A DNA stretch of 64,000 bases from Corticium candelabrum (GCF_963422355.1 NC_085085.1:15170543-15234542); one strand, 5' to 3'; counted from the first letter of the stretch, positions 1 through 14,201 are shown. A program made the numbers and translations. The notes: generated by a model not told the origin, from the letters alone.

Positions 1-77
1 TAATAATATTACATTGACTACAAAACTACACTGTAGTCACTTGATCTCTTTCTGACGTCCACAATAAATATGCATAC

Positions 78-1827
<1,750 letters not shown>

Positions 1828-2139
1828 GTCACATACCTTTACACCGCTAACGTCCAGTAGCCCGTATCTAGAACACCTTTCGATAAGTTGGGTTCTCGAG
1901 GCGGTTTGAAGTCTTGGCGCTTGTGCAGAAAACAGAGTCGATACACACGCACGCAGGCACGCATATATATAGCTATGGTCGGATGTCAGCTTGGATACAT
2001 TGAAGACTATAGCATCTAAAACTGTTTCTGTTAATACTATTCCTTTTAGTCAGTCTTTAAATAATTTGTTGCAGCAATTGTCAGTCAAGTTGTGGTCGTT
2101 TAGTGCACGCAGGATTCTCAGTAGATTGTTATCAGACAA

Positions 2140-2275
2140 CATAGGCGTAGGAAGTTTGGTGAGATTGGGGGGGGAAACGCCAAATTGGGGGTCTAATCGC
2201 CGCATTGATACAGCTTTGGAGGCTAAATATTGGGTGGGCCATGGCCCCCTCTGTCCCCCGGTTCCTACGCCTATG
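2140..2275. mobile_element. Short MITE-like element with 12-bp inverted ends
   Basis: ATAGGCGTAGGA at 2141-2152 is mirrored by TCCTACGCCTAT at 2263-2274. GACAA lies directly outside both ends, a possible target-site duplication. The interior is G/C-rich and non-coding. It lies downstream of the FKBP6-like stop, between that gene and BORCS8. Confidence 0.55.
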
Positions 2276-2588
2276 GACAATAATGACAGCAATTTTAGTT
2301 CATGGGATTTGCCTGTATCGTAGATTTGTTGTATTGAAATACACTATATATCACATCTACGTCCCATCCTATAGCTAGTCATAGCTTAGCTCTAAGCACG
2401 CAAAACAAAGACATAAGTGATGACTCTTCAAAGAAAACTCTCTAGGTAAAATCATATCTCTACAACTGGGAAGGCAAGACAACTCTTAAAATGTTTACCC
2501 ACCACCAACAAGTCAAACAACATCCTAATGAAATACAACCTGCATTGTTTTAAAGTCAACTTATATCTCCAGTACGCGTTTATCCTCT

Positions 2589-2944
2589 CTAGTCTTCATC
2601 AGCTACTTCCTTGAACACTTTCACGTGCTTCTCTGGTTCCTGCATTGACATTATGGTTGTTATAGTATGTAGCCGACAGCACAGTGAGAGAAGAGTACCA
2701 TGATGATGTCGCTTTTCAGTCCCAGATCACCAGCTACTGCTTGAATGCAGGAAATTTCTGAATTAGATAAATTGGCGGGAAAGGGCATCTCAATAAGACC
2801 ACTGTCGTCCTTGAAAAGCCTACACAGCAAAAACAACTTCTACCACAAACAAGAAGCTAGAAGTGACAAATTGCTGTGATTGCCTACTTTAGGAGCAAGG
2901 TAAGTAGAAAACCGTGTGATGTCACTGTAGTCACCTAGATAACA

Positions 2945-3029
<85 letters not shown>

Positions 3030-6000
3030 TCTCTCTCTCTCTCTGTCAATATATTTTTAAATCATCTCACCACGACATCTGTCCGTCTGTCTGTCAATAT
3101 ATTTTTAAATCATCTCACCACGACGTCTGTCTGTCTGTCTGTCTAGGTATCTGTGTGTCTGTTTGTTCGTCTGTTAAACAAGTACATAACAAAGGATGTT
3201 ACTCACTGAAGACCCTTCACTATAGCATCCCTTTGGTCTTTGGGTATATTAGCTGGCTCTCCTAAAAAACATGTGCTCTTCTATTCAATGCCAATGAATG
3301 AAAACAGTTTGCTTTGCCTTTTTTGCAAACAACTTCAGGTAACCCTTTTCTGACATCAGAAAACATGTTAGAACACATCTGTCGTTCCATAGCTTGAAAC
3401 TTCTCTACATGCCTGCAATATACAGCAACACACAAATATGAAAAGCCAAACAGTAGTATAAAACAAATGTATAATGTATTGGTGTTATATGCAGTGAGCT
3501 ATGCCAGTTGTAATATCATGGGTTAAGGACCAGCCTCCTCACGTGGAGACACGGGCAACTAAGGAACAAAGATGGGCTGACATGCCAAAGAAAGCAAAAA
3601 AACTTGTTTTAGAACAAGACTGTAGTGAAAGGTTTGGTCATTATCTGAACTATTTCTCATATAGTAGTATGTATTTGTTGTTTGTTGATTTTAACTTTGT
3701 TTGGCGATTCATAGTTTGTAGTACTTTCTCCATTGAAAACACAAACTAAGTACTGTGGCACTATAGAGACTCAGGCATGACTGTATTGCAGTCCTCACTC
3801 AACTCGCTACCTCACACTGAACGCACGATCAAAACCATTTGAGTTTAGTAGTGCACAGCCTCCAACTTGTGTGTCAGACTTACAAATCATTGCAGTTTCA
3901 TTTACCCAAGTTGTGGTGTCGTGGTCGCCACCAGTAGAAAAAGGAATTGCTGTAAAGTGTCTTGAAGTTAAAGTACAAAGTATAGATGACAGATGTTGTG
4001 CACAAAAATTATCACAATGCCGGCACTGACATGCAGTGTTGACTGTCTTAATCCCAATTCTCAACACATCTTCACAGTTTGCTCACATATACCCCAGGTA
4101 TAAACAAGTCATTTGAAGTGTTACACTGTTGAACTTTTACCGTTAGAAGACTGCAATACTCACATAAAACTTATTGCTCAATGGTATACCTATCATTTAG
4201 TTCAAATACAATGTATCACACAAATTGTGACAATGAATGAATGAATGAATTGTGACAATGAAACTGTCGACATTCCAGCTGGACGGGTTTTCGGGTTTAG
4301 CTGAATCGTAGTGTGACATAGGGGCTCTTGGCCCTGGTTAGTTTCTTGTAGATATATATCTGCTGTGATGGCAATATCTCTCAAATATATATGAACGAAT
4401 GAATGAATGATATATTTGATTCACACCAACACAATGGTGTAGTTTCCCTCTCGGAGAATGTAAAAACACATACAGATGTACAGAACACTCACATATACAA
4501 CAACAAACAAACATTGACATCATAACCAAAAAAGAGATACATAAAGCATCATTTGCTGCCATTTCGACTGCAAGAAACACTTACTACTCCTTCAACTTAA
4601 TATAACAATGATTGGTAGATCATTAAGTTTCTTTGAGCACATATTACTTGCACAGACGTGAAATATTACAAATTTACAATAATTTGTTACATTATCGTAC
4701 GAGCCACAAATGCTGCATTTGATCATTATTACAGCTACAGTGCCTTTGTCATTTTCCAAATCAATGACTACATTCTTGTAGGTATGATTTGCACATAGAA
4801 CAGTTTTGATTCAATATTAACTTCACATGATACATGAAACATGACTATTGAATGCTGTTAGCACAATTTCAATTATAAGCAACCAAACAGCTACACATAA
4901 GAAAACACAATGTTGCTTTCTACGTTAATAACCCTCAGTTATGTCTCACGAGCTGCTGGACCAGGTTCATAATCACATAATGAAGTATTGTACTGAAATT
5001 CCTTACCGATTAAGTTTCTGCAGTTCCCTTCGAATTTCCTCATTGTTTGGTTCCAGACGAGCAGCAACAATAAACTTGTCTCTGGACCTCCTAAACTCAC
5101 TCAACATCATGTATGCCTAGAATTTCCATAATCAAAGCAACATATAGTCAATCAAAACATACATACATACATACAATGCAATCATACAAAACATATACAG
5201 TCAAATCATACTTGCCCAAGACGAAAATGTGCTTTCACATTCTTTGCATCAAACTCAAGAACCTAATCAAAGAAACAATGAACTGACTGTTTTAAGATAA
5301 AGATGTCACACGTACTTTGTTAGCAAAACTGATAGCTCGTGTAGCAGTGCTCTTTCTTAAACAGCACAGTGCCATGTTAAGATAGAGTCTTGTAAGTGAG
5401 ACTTTCCACAACTGCTCTTCTTCTTCATTCTGAATACGAGCATGCTCCAGTAGGTTGATGGCCTGGTGTATAGCAAACAAAGTGAGCACATACAACTACA
5501 ATTTGACATGTGCAGCTCTACAAGTACAGTCGCATGTCACTTATCCAACATTCACTTATCCCACACGCAGGTCAAGCTTGTCACGTGGGTGATCACGTGG
5601 CTGGTCAGCTGCATACGTGTATGTGCACATCCACGTGTATGTGCACATCCACGTGCATGTCAGTTGTTTCTTGAAACAAGTTTGAGAGTGAGTTCAAGCA
5701 TTTCTTCTCGTTGTATTCTACATTCATTCTACATCTACATTCAGTATACCAAATGAGGAAAAAAGCCGTATAATATGAACAATAGTTGAGTTCGTAACAG
5801 CTTCAGTTATCCAACATTTTCACTTATCCAACAGGGGTCAGATAAGTGACACGCGACTGTATATACATGTACTGCATATTCAAAAATCGCACATCATCTG
5901 CTCTGATTAACAACAATGCAACAGTTTTGGTTTCAGTTTCATGCAAGAAACTAGACAGCAAATTGAGCTCGTGTAAATGGCAAATGCCTGATACAACAAA

Positions 6001-8252
6001 TGTTATCAAAAATGTAAATTTTATGTAGTAAATTGGCATTATACACTCGTAATTCACCAGTGCAGGGGTTTCCCCAGGATTGAAAAGTAGCATGGCACTT
6101 GGGGAAGTGGTCTATTTGAATGGGCATGGCCTCAAATATTGTGACCCTTGAAATTACTAGTAGTTCTGATGTAATCCTTTATAATCTACTGTCACTGTAC
6201 ACAAATTGACACATAATGTCTCCTCCTTGATCTTCAGAGTTTTTACTCCCAAAATACGCAGTAATAGTGTCTCTTGCCGCCATCTGGTATTGTGCGTCGG
6301 CTGGTTCCGGCTCACTTGCGCATGCGGCCTCGCACTCCCCACGTTTGCGCATACACATGTCGCACCAAGGCGGGGATAGCAAGGCGGAGAGTAGCGTGGC
6401 GCTGCGCCATTGCTCCACGCTTTAGGGAAACCCCTGCCAGTGATTTAAAGATTGCCAACAACTAGTTGAAGATTCACAGATGCAAAGGTAGCAATAACTT
6501 ATATACATTGAAGTTGCAACCACTGACTCACTCTGCCATATTTGGACATTGCACGACCATACTGCTTTCGATGAAAGTAATCGTTGCCTATCTGCAAGTA
6601 CAATTATTGCAAACAGTCCATAGATCTGACCGTTACTAACATCCATCATACGTACCTCTCGTTCTGAACGACATACTTCAAGCAGCTGGTCTACAGATGC
6701 TTGCCTTCGATCTTCCTATAAAACACCAAATATACTAAAGCAAACCTTAGTGCCAGCCAACCAGTCAAAATAAAACAAAGAGTAACATGCTGACAGACAG
6801 ACAAATGCTCACTACTACCACTTGTGTACTGCACAAGTAACACATTCAAATAGACAAACACATACACCAAACACACACAAAATTGATACGCATAAGCAAA
6901 TGAGATTACAAACTGCCAGATATGTCCCCTGGTGCTTATGAATGTGCTACTACATGTGGGTGATTTCAACAACTAATGACTAGTCTTATGACACTGGTTA
7001 CCTCAGAGAATCCTTGAAAGTCATCAGAAGCTTTAGAATCGATAAAGCTGATAAGCTCAATCTCAAAAAACACTGCAAACACGAGAACAAACCAAACTGA
7101 CATCCTTCACTCTCAGTCACAAAAATGAAGTAGCTGACATGACGCATGAGGAGGAATTCGAGGGGGACATCCAACTTTTCCAAATGCATAGTCTGGTTTG
7201 ATAAGGAATTGAGATATCTCAGAACACTTCATTCCACTAATTGCAATATCAAACCCAAGAAATCCACCTGCGATAAACACAAGAATACGATACTGCCAAC
7301 AAACTACAGCATGTCTAATGAGTCACAGTCAACTACAATAGGTGCACACACAACATTGTACTACATGTAACTTTAACCTGAACACTACGAACAGTAACAA
7401 ATCCAGGCAAGGGGCTTCACACACTTGACACTTGCCCTCTTTACAAGCTCACATGCGTGAGCACATGCAAGTACAGCAACACACCATTATGGCAAATTCT
7501 CTTACACTACAATGCAGTAATTGTCCTATTTTTCCTCCTTTTTTAGATAAATGTTGATTGTTGACCTTAAAAAAGGAACAAGACCATTAAATTAACCTTG
7601 CAGCAAAATCCAGGGGTTTCCCTAAAGCGTGGCACAATGGGGCAGCGCCACGCTACTCTCTGCCTTGCTATCCCCGCCTCGGTGCAACATACATGTATGT
7701 ATGCAAAAACATGGGGAGTGCGAGGCCGCATGCACAAGTGAGCCGGAACCAGCCAACGCACAATACCAATCTCAAGCAAAGGCATATCAGACTATCATAA
7801 CATGAATAAGCGTATGATAATTAATAATCCCAATGTTACAATGGCATTATGTGTCAATTAGTGTCCATTTACAGTAGATTATAAATGATTACATCAGAAC
7901 TACTAGTAATTTCAAGGGTCAAAATTTTGAGGCCATGCCCACTCAAATAAACCACTCCTCCAAGTGCCACGCTACTTTTTAATCCTGAGGAAACCTCTGA
8001 AAATCTCTAGCATTTTACTTGTAGCCTTAGCAAAACAAGAGGTTGATTTATAGCAATGCAATTCTAGAATACCACAATAGCATCATAGTAAATTCCTTGG
8101 CAGTTATTTTTGTAATTTTGCACACTACGGTACACTCATAATACTGTGATGTCCTATATATATTAGATTGTGATGACTTAACTGGCTTGTCTTTTATTTA
8201 GTGGTCTAGACATCTATGTATAGCTGTACTTGAAGAAATAATATATGATTCT

Positions 8253-8299
<47 letters not shown>

Positions 8300-11200
8300 C
8301 TCCACCCTGCAAAGTTTATACTGCCGTACCTTTGTAACAAGCAATCGATCTCAAAGAAATTCTCCTAACTAACAGAACAGTTTCTGGGTATCGTATGCAC
8401 ATGAAAATGCAGAATATCAACATACGTAAGTTAAAGTCATTTCAACCAGAATATCACCTGTTTTTCATACCCCTACCACAACACTCAGTTCACACAATAA
8501 CTTCTAATACCAACTAGTAGAGCGACATTGCAGGTCCTTCTAAAGGTGATTCAGGGATATGATGTGTGGGTGGGTCACTCTGGTTTGAGTGAAGCGTGCG
8601 CCCTAAAATTTATGTTACGACTGAATGCATGCTAAACCCATCTGATCCCTGACAAGACACACCTTCACCAAGCTTCAGCTGCTCTGGTTTGTTTCTTAGT
8701 CGTGATGAGTCATAAGGCTCGTCATTGTATTCGAGGTAGGCATTGTAATGCACTGCAATACAATCAAATCACTATTATCAACACTTCACAACATGCTCAT
8801 TGTGATTTGCATTCGCATTTTCCTGTTGTCTTTGTCTACATTTAGTCTGTCTGTCAATCTGTCCATTCCTGTCTTTCTGATAAATACAGCACAGATAAAC
8901 TAAGATTACATTATTGCTTCACACAAGTAGCACAAGAATAACAAAAATGGTGTTATTAATAACAAATCTAAAAGGTTGACCACATCCTGTAGTGAACTAG
9001 CACTGCAGTGGCATGCTGTGCTCATATGTTTTGCAGTAATGCATTCACGACTACTACAGTCCGCATCAAAACTATTGACACATTTTTTGCTTGGAGGCGT
9101 GGCCATGGGTAGCGTGAGCAGAAACGCATCCGTTTTCACGTTAGTACGTTTTCTAGATAGTAGAAGAAAACTATTGTGTATGCTCGTAGGTTCACTAGAC
9201 TTTTGGAAACACACAAGTGTGCATCAGTAGCTTGTGTTATCCTTTCATTTATTGATAGTATTTCCCCCACTATCTACACAAAGGCGCATTCGGGTAGACA
9301 TGCGTTCGATGTATGGCAACAGATCACAAGGCATGAGCAACTGCCACTACACCTGGACTGCGTCTTAAAGTTCGTAGAGGTTTTCTATTGGCGCAAGATC
9401 TAGTGAGTTAGCGGACCAATCGAGAACCGTGACGCCGTTGTCTTGCAGCTACCGCTGAGTTTGACGAGCTGTATGCGTAGGAGCATTGTCAAGCTGAAGA
9501 CGTCATCTGTCTGGATAAAGTGCATCAGCTGATTCAAAAAGACACTCTTCCAGAATGTCGATAAAAATGGCGGCTGTCATGTTTGTCTTAATTAAACGTT
9601 TCCAAAACAGTTGTTCCGCGCGAGCTTATCCCACCCCATGCGTGGATTTTGGGGCCAAGACGAGGAAGTGGATTGACTGGTTCAACAGCTGCTGGAACCC
9701 AGACATGGACGGTATTGCAGTGCAGCTGAAAAGTGGTCTCATCTGTGAAGATTGTTTTGCTCCAGTCATCAGCTGCATGGTCAGAGCACCAGTCTACACG
9801 TCTCTTTTTTTAACTTCAGTTAGCAGCGGAATTGCTCTAGGTAAAGTGTACTGATAGCCTGCATCATGAACTTCTCTTCTGATGGTGGAAGAACTGATGA
9901 CAACTCCTTCCTGCACTGCCAGCTGATGGGCAAGTTTGTTTGCTGACCCTGTTGTTCCATGTTGTGTCATGTTTATTAGTGCTGTTCGCTGGTTTTCTGC
10001 TAGTTTTCTTGGCCTTCCACCGGAAGCTCTGCGTTCGATTCCTTCTCCAGTGCCCAATCTCTTGAGGGTTCGGTACACAGTAGAGCGAGAAACAGTTACA
10101 GTTGACTCATCTTGGATGGCTTCTTGGTACCCGAGCGATGTAATAGCAGAACATCGAGGCGTTGTCTTACACGACTCATTTTAGCGATGGAAAAGGTCTC
10201 TAAGCAGATGCGCAAACTATGGAATAGCTTTTGTGACTGCTTTTCAGCTGTTTGAGAAAATTTTGCGCTGATTTCTTATTAGATAGCAAAACAAGAAAAC
10301 TTTTTTAAAAATAGTACAAGTAAACCGGAAATGTGTCAATAGTTGTGACGCGGACTGTGTATTAGCAGTACATTACAGATCTTCAATACACACATCAAAC
10401 GGTTTAATTAACCGAAGAATTGTTAGACACTGCATCTACACGATCTGTTTACCTCGCACCGTAGCACCATCAGGGATTGCACGTCCCGTTCCAGTTCGAA
10501 TAACTTTCTTCAACATGCCACCATCGGCAGTGACTTGCTGCATACCACGTGCCAATCGAGCAAATGGAGACTTGAGAAGTACCATCAGAAAGTTACAATA
10601 CACACTTGTACACTTGTAATATAATAAAACAACACAGGTTCATACCAAGTGTTCCTGAAAATCAGAATCACAACCATAATTTCTTGTTTATATACATTTT
10701 GCTAATTACAAAATATGTAGCATATGAAAATTAGTTGAATTTTAATTAAGTATAACTAGAATTTTAAAAACTTTTCTTTGAAAAAAGAAGTAGATGTCGA
10801 GATTGTATAAGAAGTAACAGAAACAAAATCTATAGATAATATGAACCAAAGCCAGACATCATTAGTGAATCCTTCCAACTCACTAAATGTAAAATGTAGG
10901 GAATGTGGGGTTGGAAGAATTCACTAATGATGTCTGGCTTTGGTTCATATTATCTATAGATCTTGTTTCTGTTACATTTTATACAATCCCTACATCTATT
11001 TCTTATTCAAAGAAAAAGTTTTTAAAATTCTAATTTGGTAAGTTTTTAGGAGTGCTAAGTGCAACCTCTAAGGCGTAGATGTCTCCATTAGGGCCTGTAC
11101 GCCTACATATGTTTAAGATGTAGTGCGTTTTCATTAAATGTAAACTTACAACTTTATCATTATGAGGTAGTTTACTCAAGTGGTATATGCTACAGGTTTA

Positions 11201-13081
11201 CCGTATTACCTCGCATAGAACGGCATGCCATTATAAGCGAATTTTACCAGAATCCGCTACAACTCCAGCTGGTACCTATAACGGCATGGGGTGAGGTGCC
11301 GTTATAGAGCGAGGTACGGTAGTCACAGTAATGAGGCCTATCTTTTGATATTAATATTGCGGTAATGGAGGAGACACGTGTCAAACTAACACATTGATGA
11401 CAGATGAAACAGCTACTTGCAAAGAACCATTAGTAGATGACGAACCATCAGGTTTGACAGATCAAGACAGTGATGATGATGAGGAACATGAAAAAGTAGA
11501 AACTGATTAGTGCTTACCGGTAATCTCTATGCATGGCATGTTCTTGAAGACTTAGTAGTAGTTAGTAGTACCGCTTAAGAAAGATATTAGACTTTGTTGG
11601 ATGTGCAACTTGAGGCGCTGGTAAAATTCCCTCATTTACAACAGCATGCCATTGTACTTCGAGGTATAACGGCACCCTAGTAAAATTCGTTCCATAACGG
11701 GATGCCGTTCTATGCGAGGTAATACGATAATTAATAACGGTATGTGATGGTATACCATGGTATCATAACCTACGTTGCACAAATATGGATCCTACTTTTT
11801 TAGTGCCTGTGCATTGTTCTTTCTCCTGTGCGTGTATAACTGAATATGCAATAGATTATCACATATGGGATATGCATTGCAAATGTTGGGTTCCTGTAGA
11901 AATTGCTATGTGTACGTAATTACTTGTCATTTTTGCTCCTGTGTGCGATGTAGATCGCAAACAATTTCAGACTAGACCTGACAATGGCAAACATGATCCA
12001 ATAAAACAGTTCTGGTGTTAAACTCTTTCTAGACGCGTTTGGCTTAATTGATTGGAGTTTCGTCCATTGTCTCTGGTTGCCATGGACAAGCAATCGCAAA
12101 TACTGCTCCATGATTGGCCCCCAACTGTACAATAGCATTGATGACTGTTGTTGAATCAAATCTGCTTAAAGGACACAAATTGTTTAGCATTCCTTTCGGT
12201 TTCTTTAATCACCAAATGAATAGAGTTTGGGTAATTCTAAACGTTTTCTCAAGTTTCACAGCCATACATAACGTACAAAAGAGATATCCGTGGAGGAGAA
12301 GAAAAAAGAACAAAAAGAACAAAATTAGGGTAGTAACTGTTTTCTAGGTTGCTAGATGATTAATGACCAAAACAAAAATAGAATATAGTACACAACGTAC
12401 AAACATTTCATTTCGTCAATTCTGAGAAACTTTAGTCTTCATTTACTATGTTTTCTAGGTGTGTAAAAGAATGACCACGCCCCCACAACGCTCCCTAACC
12501 AGGGCAATCCCTACTAGGATAGGTTTCACACCTGCTGGTAGACAGTCAAACACAACAGTACATATACTGCTAGCAAACCATAATTATCTGGCATGAAATG
12601 TGACTTTGGGTACTGTGCTTTATGTAAATTACAAAATTAACTTACATACAGTACAAATTCAAGACACTGTCGCGTACTGTACGTCACATGCACATGCATG
12701 CAGAATGTCACAACTCACATCTTCATGGTCTGTTGTTGTACTGTCTCCTTCGTCTACAGCTGCAAAGTTCAACTGCTGAAACACATCCTCTGCTTCAAAA
12801 TATGCAGAATCCTCTTCTACCAATCAAAAGAAAACGTTAGTGGTTATCTGCTGCAGATGAAGTATGCCATCACACCATCGTCTGATTCACGAAGTTGAAT
12901 TTCAAAGTCCTCTTCCTGTGCTTGACGCAGTTTTTCTAAGTCTATTCCTTTTTTCAAACGCACTCCAGAAATTCCAAGCCGACTCTGAGAACAAAAATAT
13001 TATGACATAGTTTTTTGTGTAAAACACGCAACTAACCCCACTTTCAAACTCTTCGCCTGCAACCACTTCTGGATTGTCCAT
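2589..13081 (-). CDS. FKBP6: FKBP6-like protein (FKBP domain plus TPRs)
   Basis: FKBP6/Shutdown proteins are catalytically weak FK506-binding proteins with TPRs that work as Hsp90 co-chaperones in germline piRNA loading. Start ATG at 13081 (MDNPEVVAGEEFE). Traced exons: 13081-13037, 12984-12876, 12816-12719, 10570-10453 (VTADGGMLKKVIRTGTG), 8752-8663 (VHYNAYLEYNDEPYDSSRL), 7267-7139 (FLIKPDYAFGKVGCPPRIPP), 7072-7002 (VFFEIELISFIDS), 6715-6656, 6591-6532, 5462-5316, 5262-5212, 5116-5007 (three TPR-like exons) and 3412 onward. A 9-nt microexon near 10663 is possible. The C-terminal exons 3261-3207, 2819-2699 and 2639-2589 share phases and add a tail ending KEVADED; joining them to the 3412 exon needs a GC-AG intron (donor AAG|GCAAAG). 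Without it the protein stops just after 3268. Introns hold at least six transposon fossils. Divergent from RANBP1. Confidence 0.85.
2949..3150. repeat. (GT)n microsatellite plus 47-bp tandem duplication
   Basis: A pure GT run at 2949-3028 passes into CT repeats, then into two near-identical 47-bp units starting at about 3044 and 3091 (each beginning CTGTCAATATATTTTTAAAT) and CTGT repeats. It lies in an FKBP6 intron between the last exons. Confidence 0.9.
5527..5859. mobile_element. TA-flanked MITE (pogo/Tigger-like ends)
   Basis: The left end TACAGTCGCATGTCACTTATC is mirrored by the right end GATAAGTGACACGCGACTGTA. TA lies outside each end (5525-5526 and 5860-5861), the target duplication used by Tc1/mariner/pogo transposases. 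The CACTTATCCAACA motif recurs inside both ends, as in Tigger/pogo subterminal repeats. About 333 bp, no coding capacity. It sits in an FKBP6 intron. Confidence 0.75.
6063..6436 (+). mobile_element. CAGGGG-ended MITE, copy A (hAT-like)
   Basis: Begins CAGGGGTTTCCCC and ends GGGAAACCCCTG, with a perfect 6-bp duplication CCAGTG at 6057-6062 and 6437-6442. The GC-rich right half contains CGCATGCGGCC. The element is the same as copy B at 7611-7999 in reverse orientation. The CAGGG terminus suggests the hAT superfamily, although 6 bp is shorter than the classic 8-bp target duplication. Non-autonomous. Confidence 0.85.
7611..7999 (-). mobile_element. CAGGGG-ended MITE, copy B (inverted)
   Basis: Same family as copy A, opposite orientation, in a neighbouring FKBP6 intron. 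Left terminus CAGGGGTTTCCC, right terminus GAGGAAACCTCTG, flanked by a perfect 6-bp duplication AAAATC at 7605-7610 and 8000-8005. Differences between the copies are scattered substitutions and small indels. Confidence 0.85.
8255..8297. repeat. (TA)n microsatellite
   Basis: A pure TA run in an FKBP6 intron. No other content seen. Confidence 0.95.
9057..10359 (-). mobile_element. Inactive Tc1/mariner DNA transposon
   Basis: Inverted ends of about 30 bp: CAGTCCGCATCAAAACTATT at 9057 on and its mirror ending GCGTCACAACT/GCGGACTG near 10357, with TA at 9055-9056. The transposase is on the minus strand. Its N-terminal helix-turn-helix half (TVYRTLKRLGTGEG, GGRPRKLAENQR) is open at 10078-9794. Downstream come a catalytic TDETTFQ, a LDNAPTHTARQ and a LAPIENLYE block, the DD34E pattern of Tc1. 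The frame is broken by at least one indel near 9797 and a stop inside the APTHTARQTQR region, so it is dead. It interrupts the FKBP6 intron between exons 10570-10453 and 8752-8663. Confidence 0.85.
10757..11033. mobile_element. Fold-back (palindromic) element
   Basis: Two arms of about 130 bp mirror each other almost perfectly around about 10895. TAGAATTTTAAAAACTTTTC at the left pairs with GAAAAAGTTTTTAAAATTCTA at the right, and the GAACCAAAGCCAGACATCAT stretch is found inverted in the other arm. TA at the borders may be the target duplication. No coding capacity. It would form a long hairpin in the FKBP6 pre-mRNA. Confidence 0.8.
11211..11727 (+). mobile_element. Remnant DNA transposon with 25-bp inverted ends (pogo/Tigger-like)
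   Basis: CGTATTACCTCGCATAGAAC at 11212 on is mirrored at 11702-11726, with TA just outside both ends (11209-11210 and 11728-11729). A further inverted copy of the end (ACCGTACCTCGCTCTATAAC read backwards) lies at about 11287-11322, so a smaller element or rearranged end is nested at the left. The middle (about 11395-11509) is an open acidic tail (DSDDDEEHEKVETD, then stop), like the C-terminus of pogo/Tigger/jerky transposases. The core of the transposase is missing. Confidence 0.6.
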
Positions 13082-13200
13082 TTTGCAGAACAGGTGGTTG
13101 CTTTGTTAGCCTACTGCGCATGCGTGTAGTTCAGCGGGAAAGCCGTGTAAGCCGTTGTACCTTGTTGCTATCCGTTTGTATCGTCTCAATCCTCCATGCT
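13082..13200. promoter_or_regulatory. Bidirectional promoter FKBP6/RANBP1 with NRF1-like palindrome
   Basis: Only 119 bp separate the two divergent start codons. The palindrome TGCGCATGCG at 13115-13124 matches the core of the NRF1 site (YGCGCAYGCGCR), common in bidirectional housekeeping promoters. No TATA box is evident. Confidence 0.6.
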
Positions 13201-13844
13201 ATGGCAGAAGAACAGGTAGACAACGTTTCTAAATGATATAATGTGTGTACTTTACTGCTAATTGCGATGAACATCTAACGTCATCAGAGTCGCGAAGAGG
13301 TCACTCCTTCGAACGATCCACACTTCGAACCAATCATTCATCTACCGGAAGTAGAAACGAAGACTCTAGAAGAAGATGAGGAAGTAGTTTTCAAAATGTA
13401 AGCTTAGTCGCCTAGTGAGTAGACTAGTGAGAGTCTTATGACTTTTGAGCTGTTCGTGGGTTTCAGGAGAGCGAAGTTGTTCCGCTACGCGTCTGATGCG
13501 GATCCTCCTGAATGGAAAGAGCGTGGAGTTGGCGATGTAAAGATTTTGAAACATAAAGTAACTGGTCTCTATCGTTTGCTTATGCGGAGAGAGAAAACTC
13601 TGAAAATATGTGCTAATCATTACCGTAAGTCAGTTAGTTGGAAAAACAGAGAATCGGTTACTGTACTTATTTTCTTTGCGGTCTAGTGACGAAGCAGATG
13701 CAGTTGAAGCCGAATATTGGAAGTGATAGGGCGTGGGTGTGGCACGTGTTGGCAGACTTTGCAGATGAGGTGCCCAAACAAGAGCTACTTGCCATAAGAT
13801 TTAAGGATTCAGAAAGTGAGACGTGGAAGAGGCTAATTTGGTTG

Positions 13845-13934
<90 letters not shown>

Positions 13935-14166
13935 TACTGGTAGATACAAATTATGGTCACTTTCCTGGCACTAAACACTGCAGATATTAACTGGTGCAAG
14001 TTTTCAAAGGACTCTTGTTTACTTACAATTGTTTAGTTATGAACAGATTTTCTTTGTAGGGCACACAGAAATTTACCTGTGTACAGATTGACATTATCTT
14101 ACGTGATTTAGTTGCCTTGCTGGTGGATACATGTACTCATATCAGTGTAAAGGCATTTCTTTAGCG

Positions 14167-14201
<35 letters not shown>

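Noticed and set aside
3501-3749. Plus-strand frame with KDQPPHVETRATKEQRWADM
   Set aside because: It lies in an FKBP6 intron, has no recognisable domain or clear splice context, and ends in low-complexity aromatic sequence; not supported as a gene.
3807-4067. Cysteine-containing minus-strand frame in an FKBP6 intron
   Set aside because: No family resemblance and no matching splice borders; likely chance.
8906-9403. Frames on both strands
   Set aside because: They straddle the left end of the Tc1 element and flanking intron, with no conserved content on their own.
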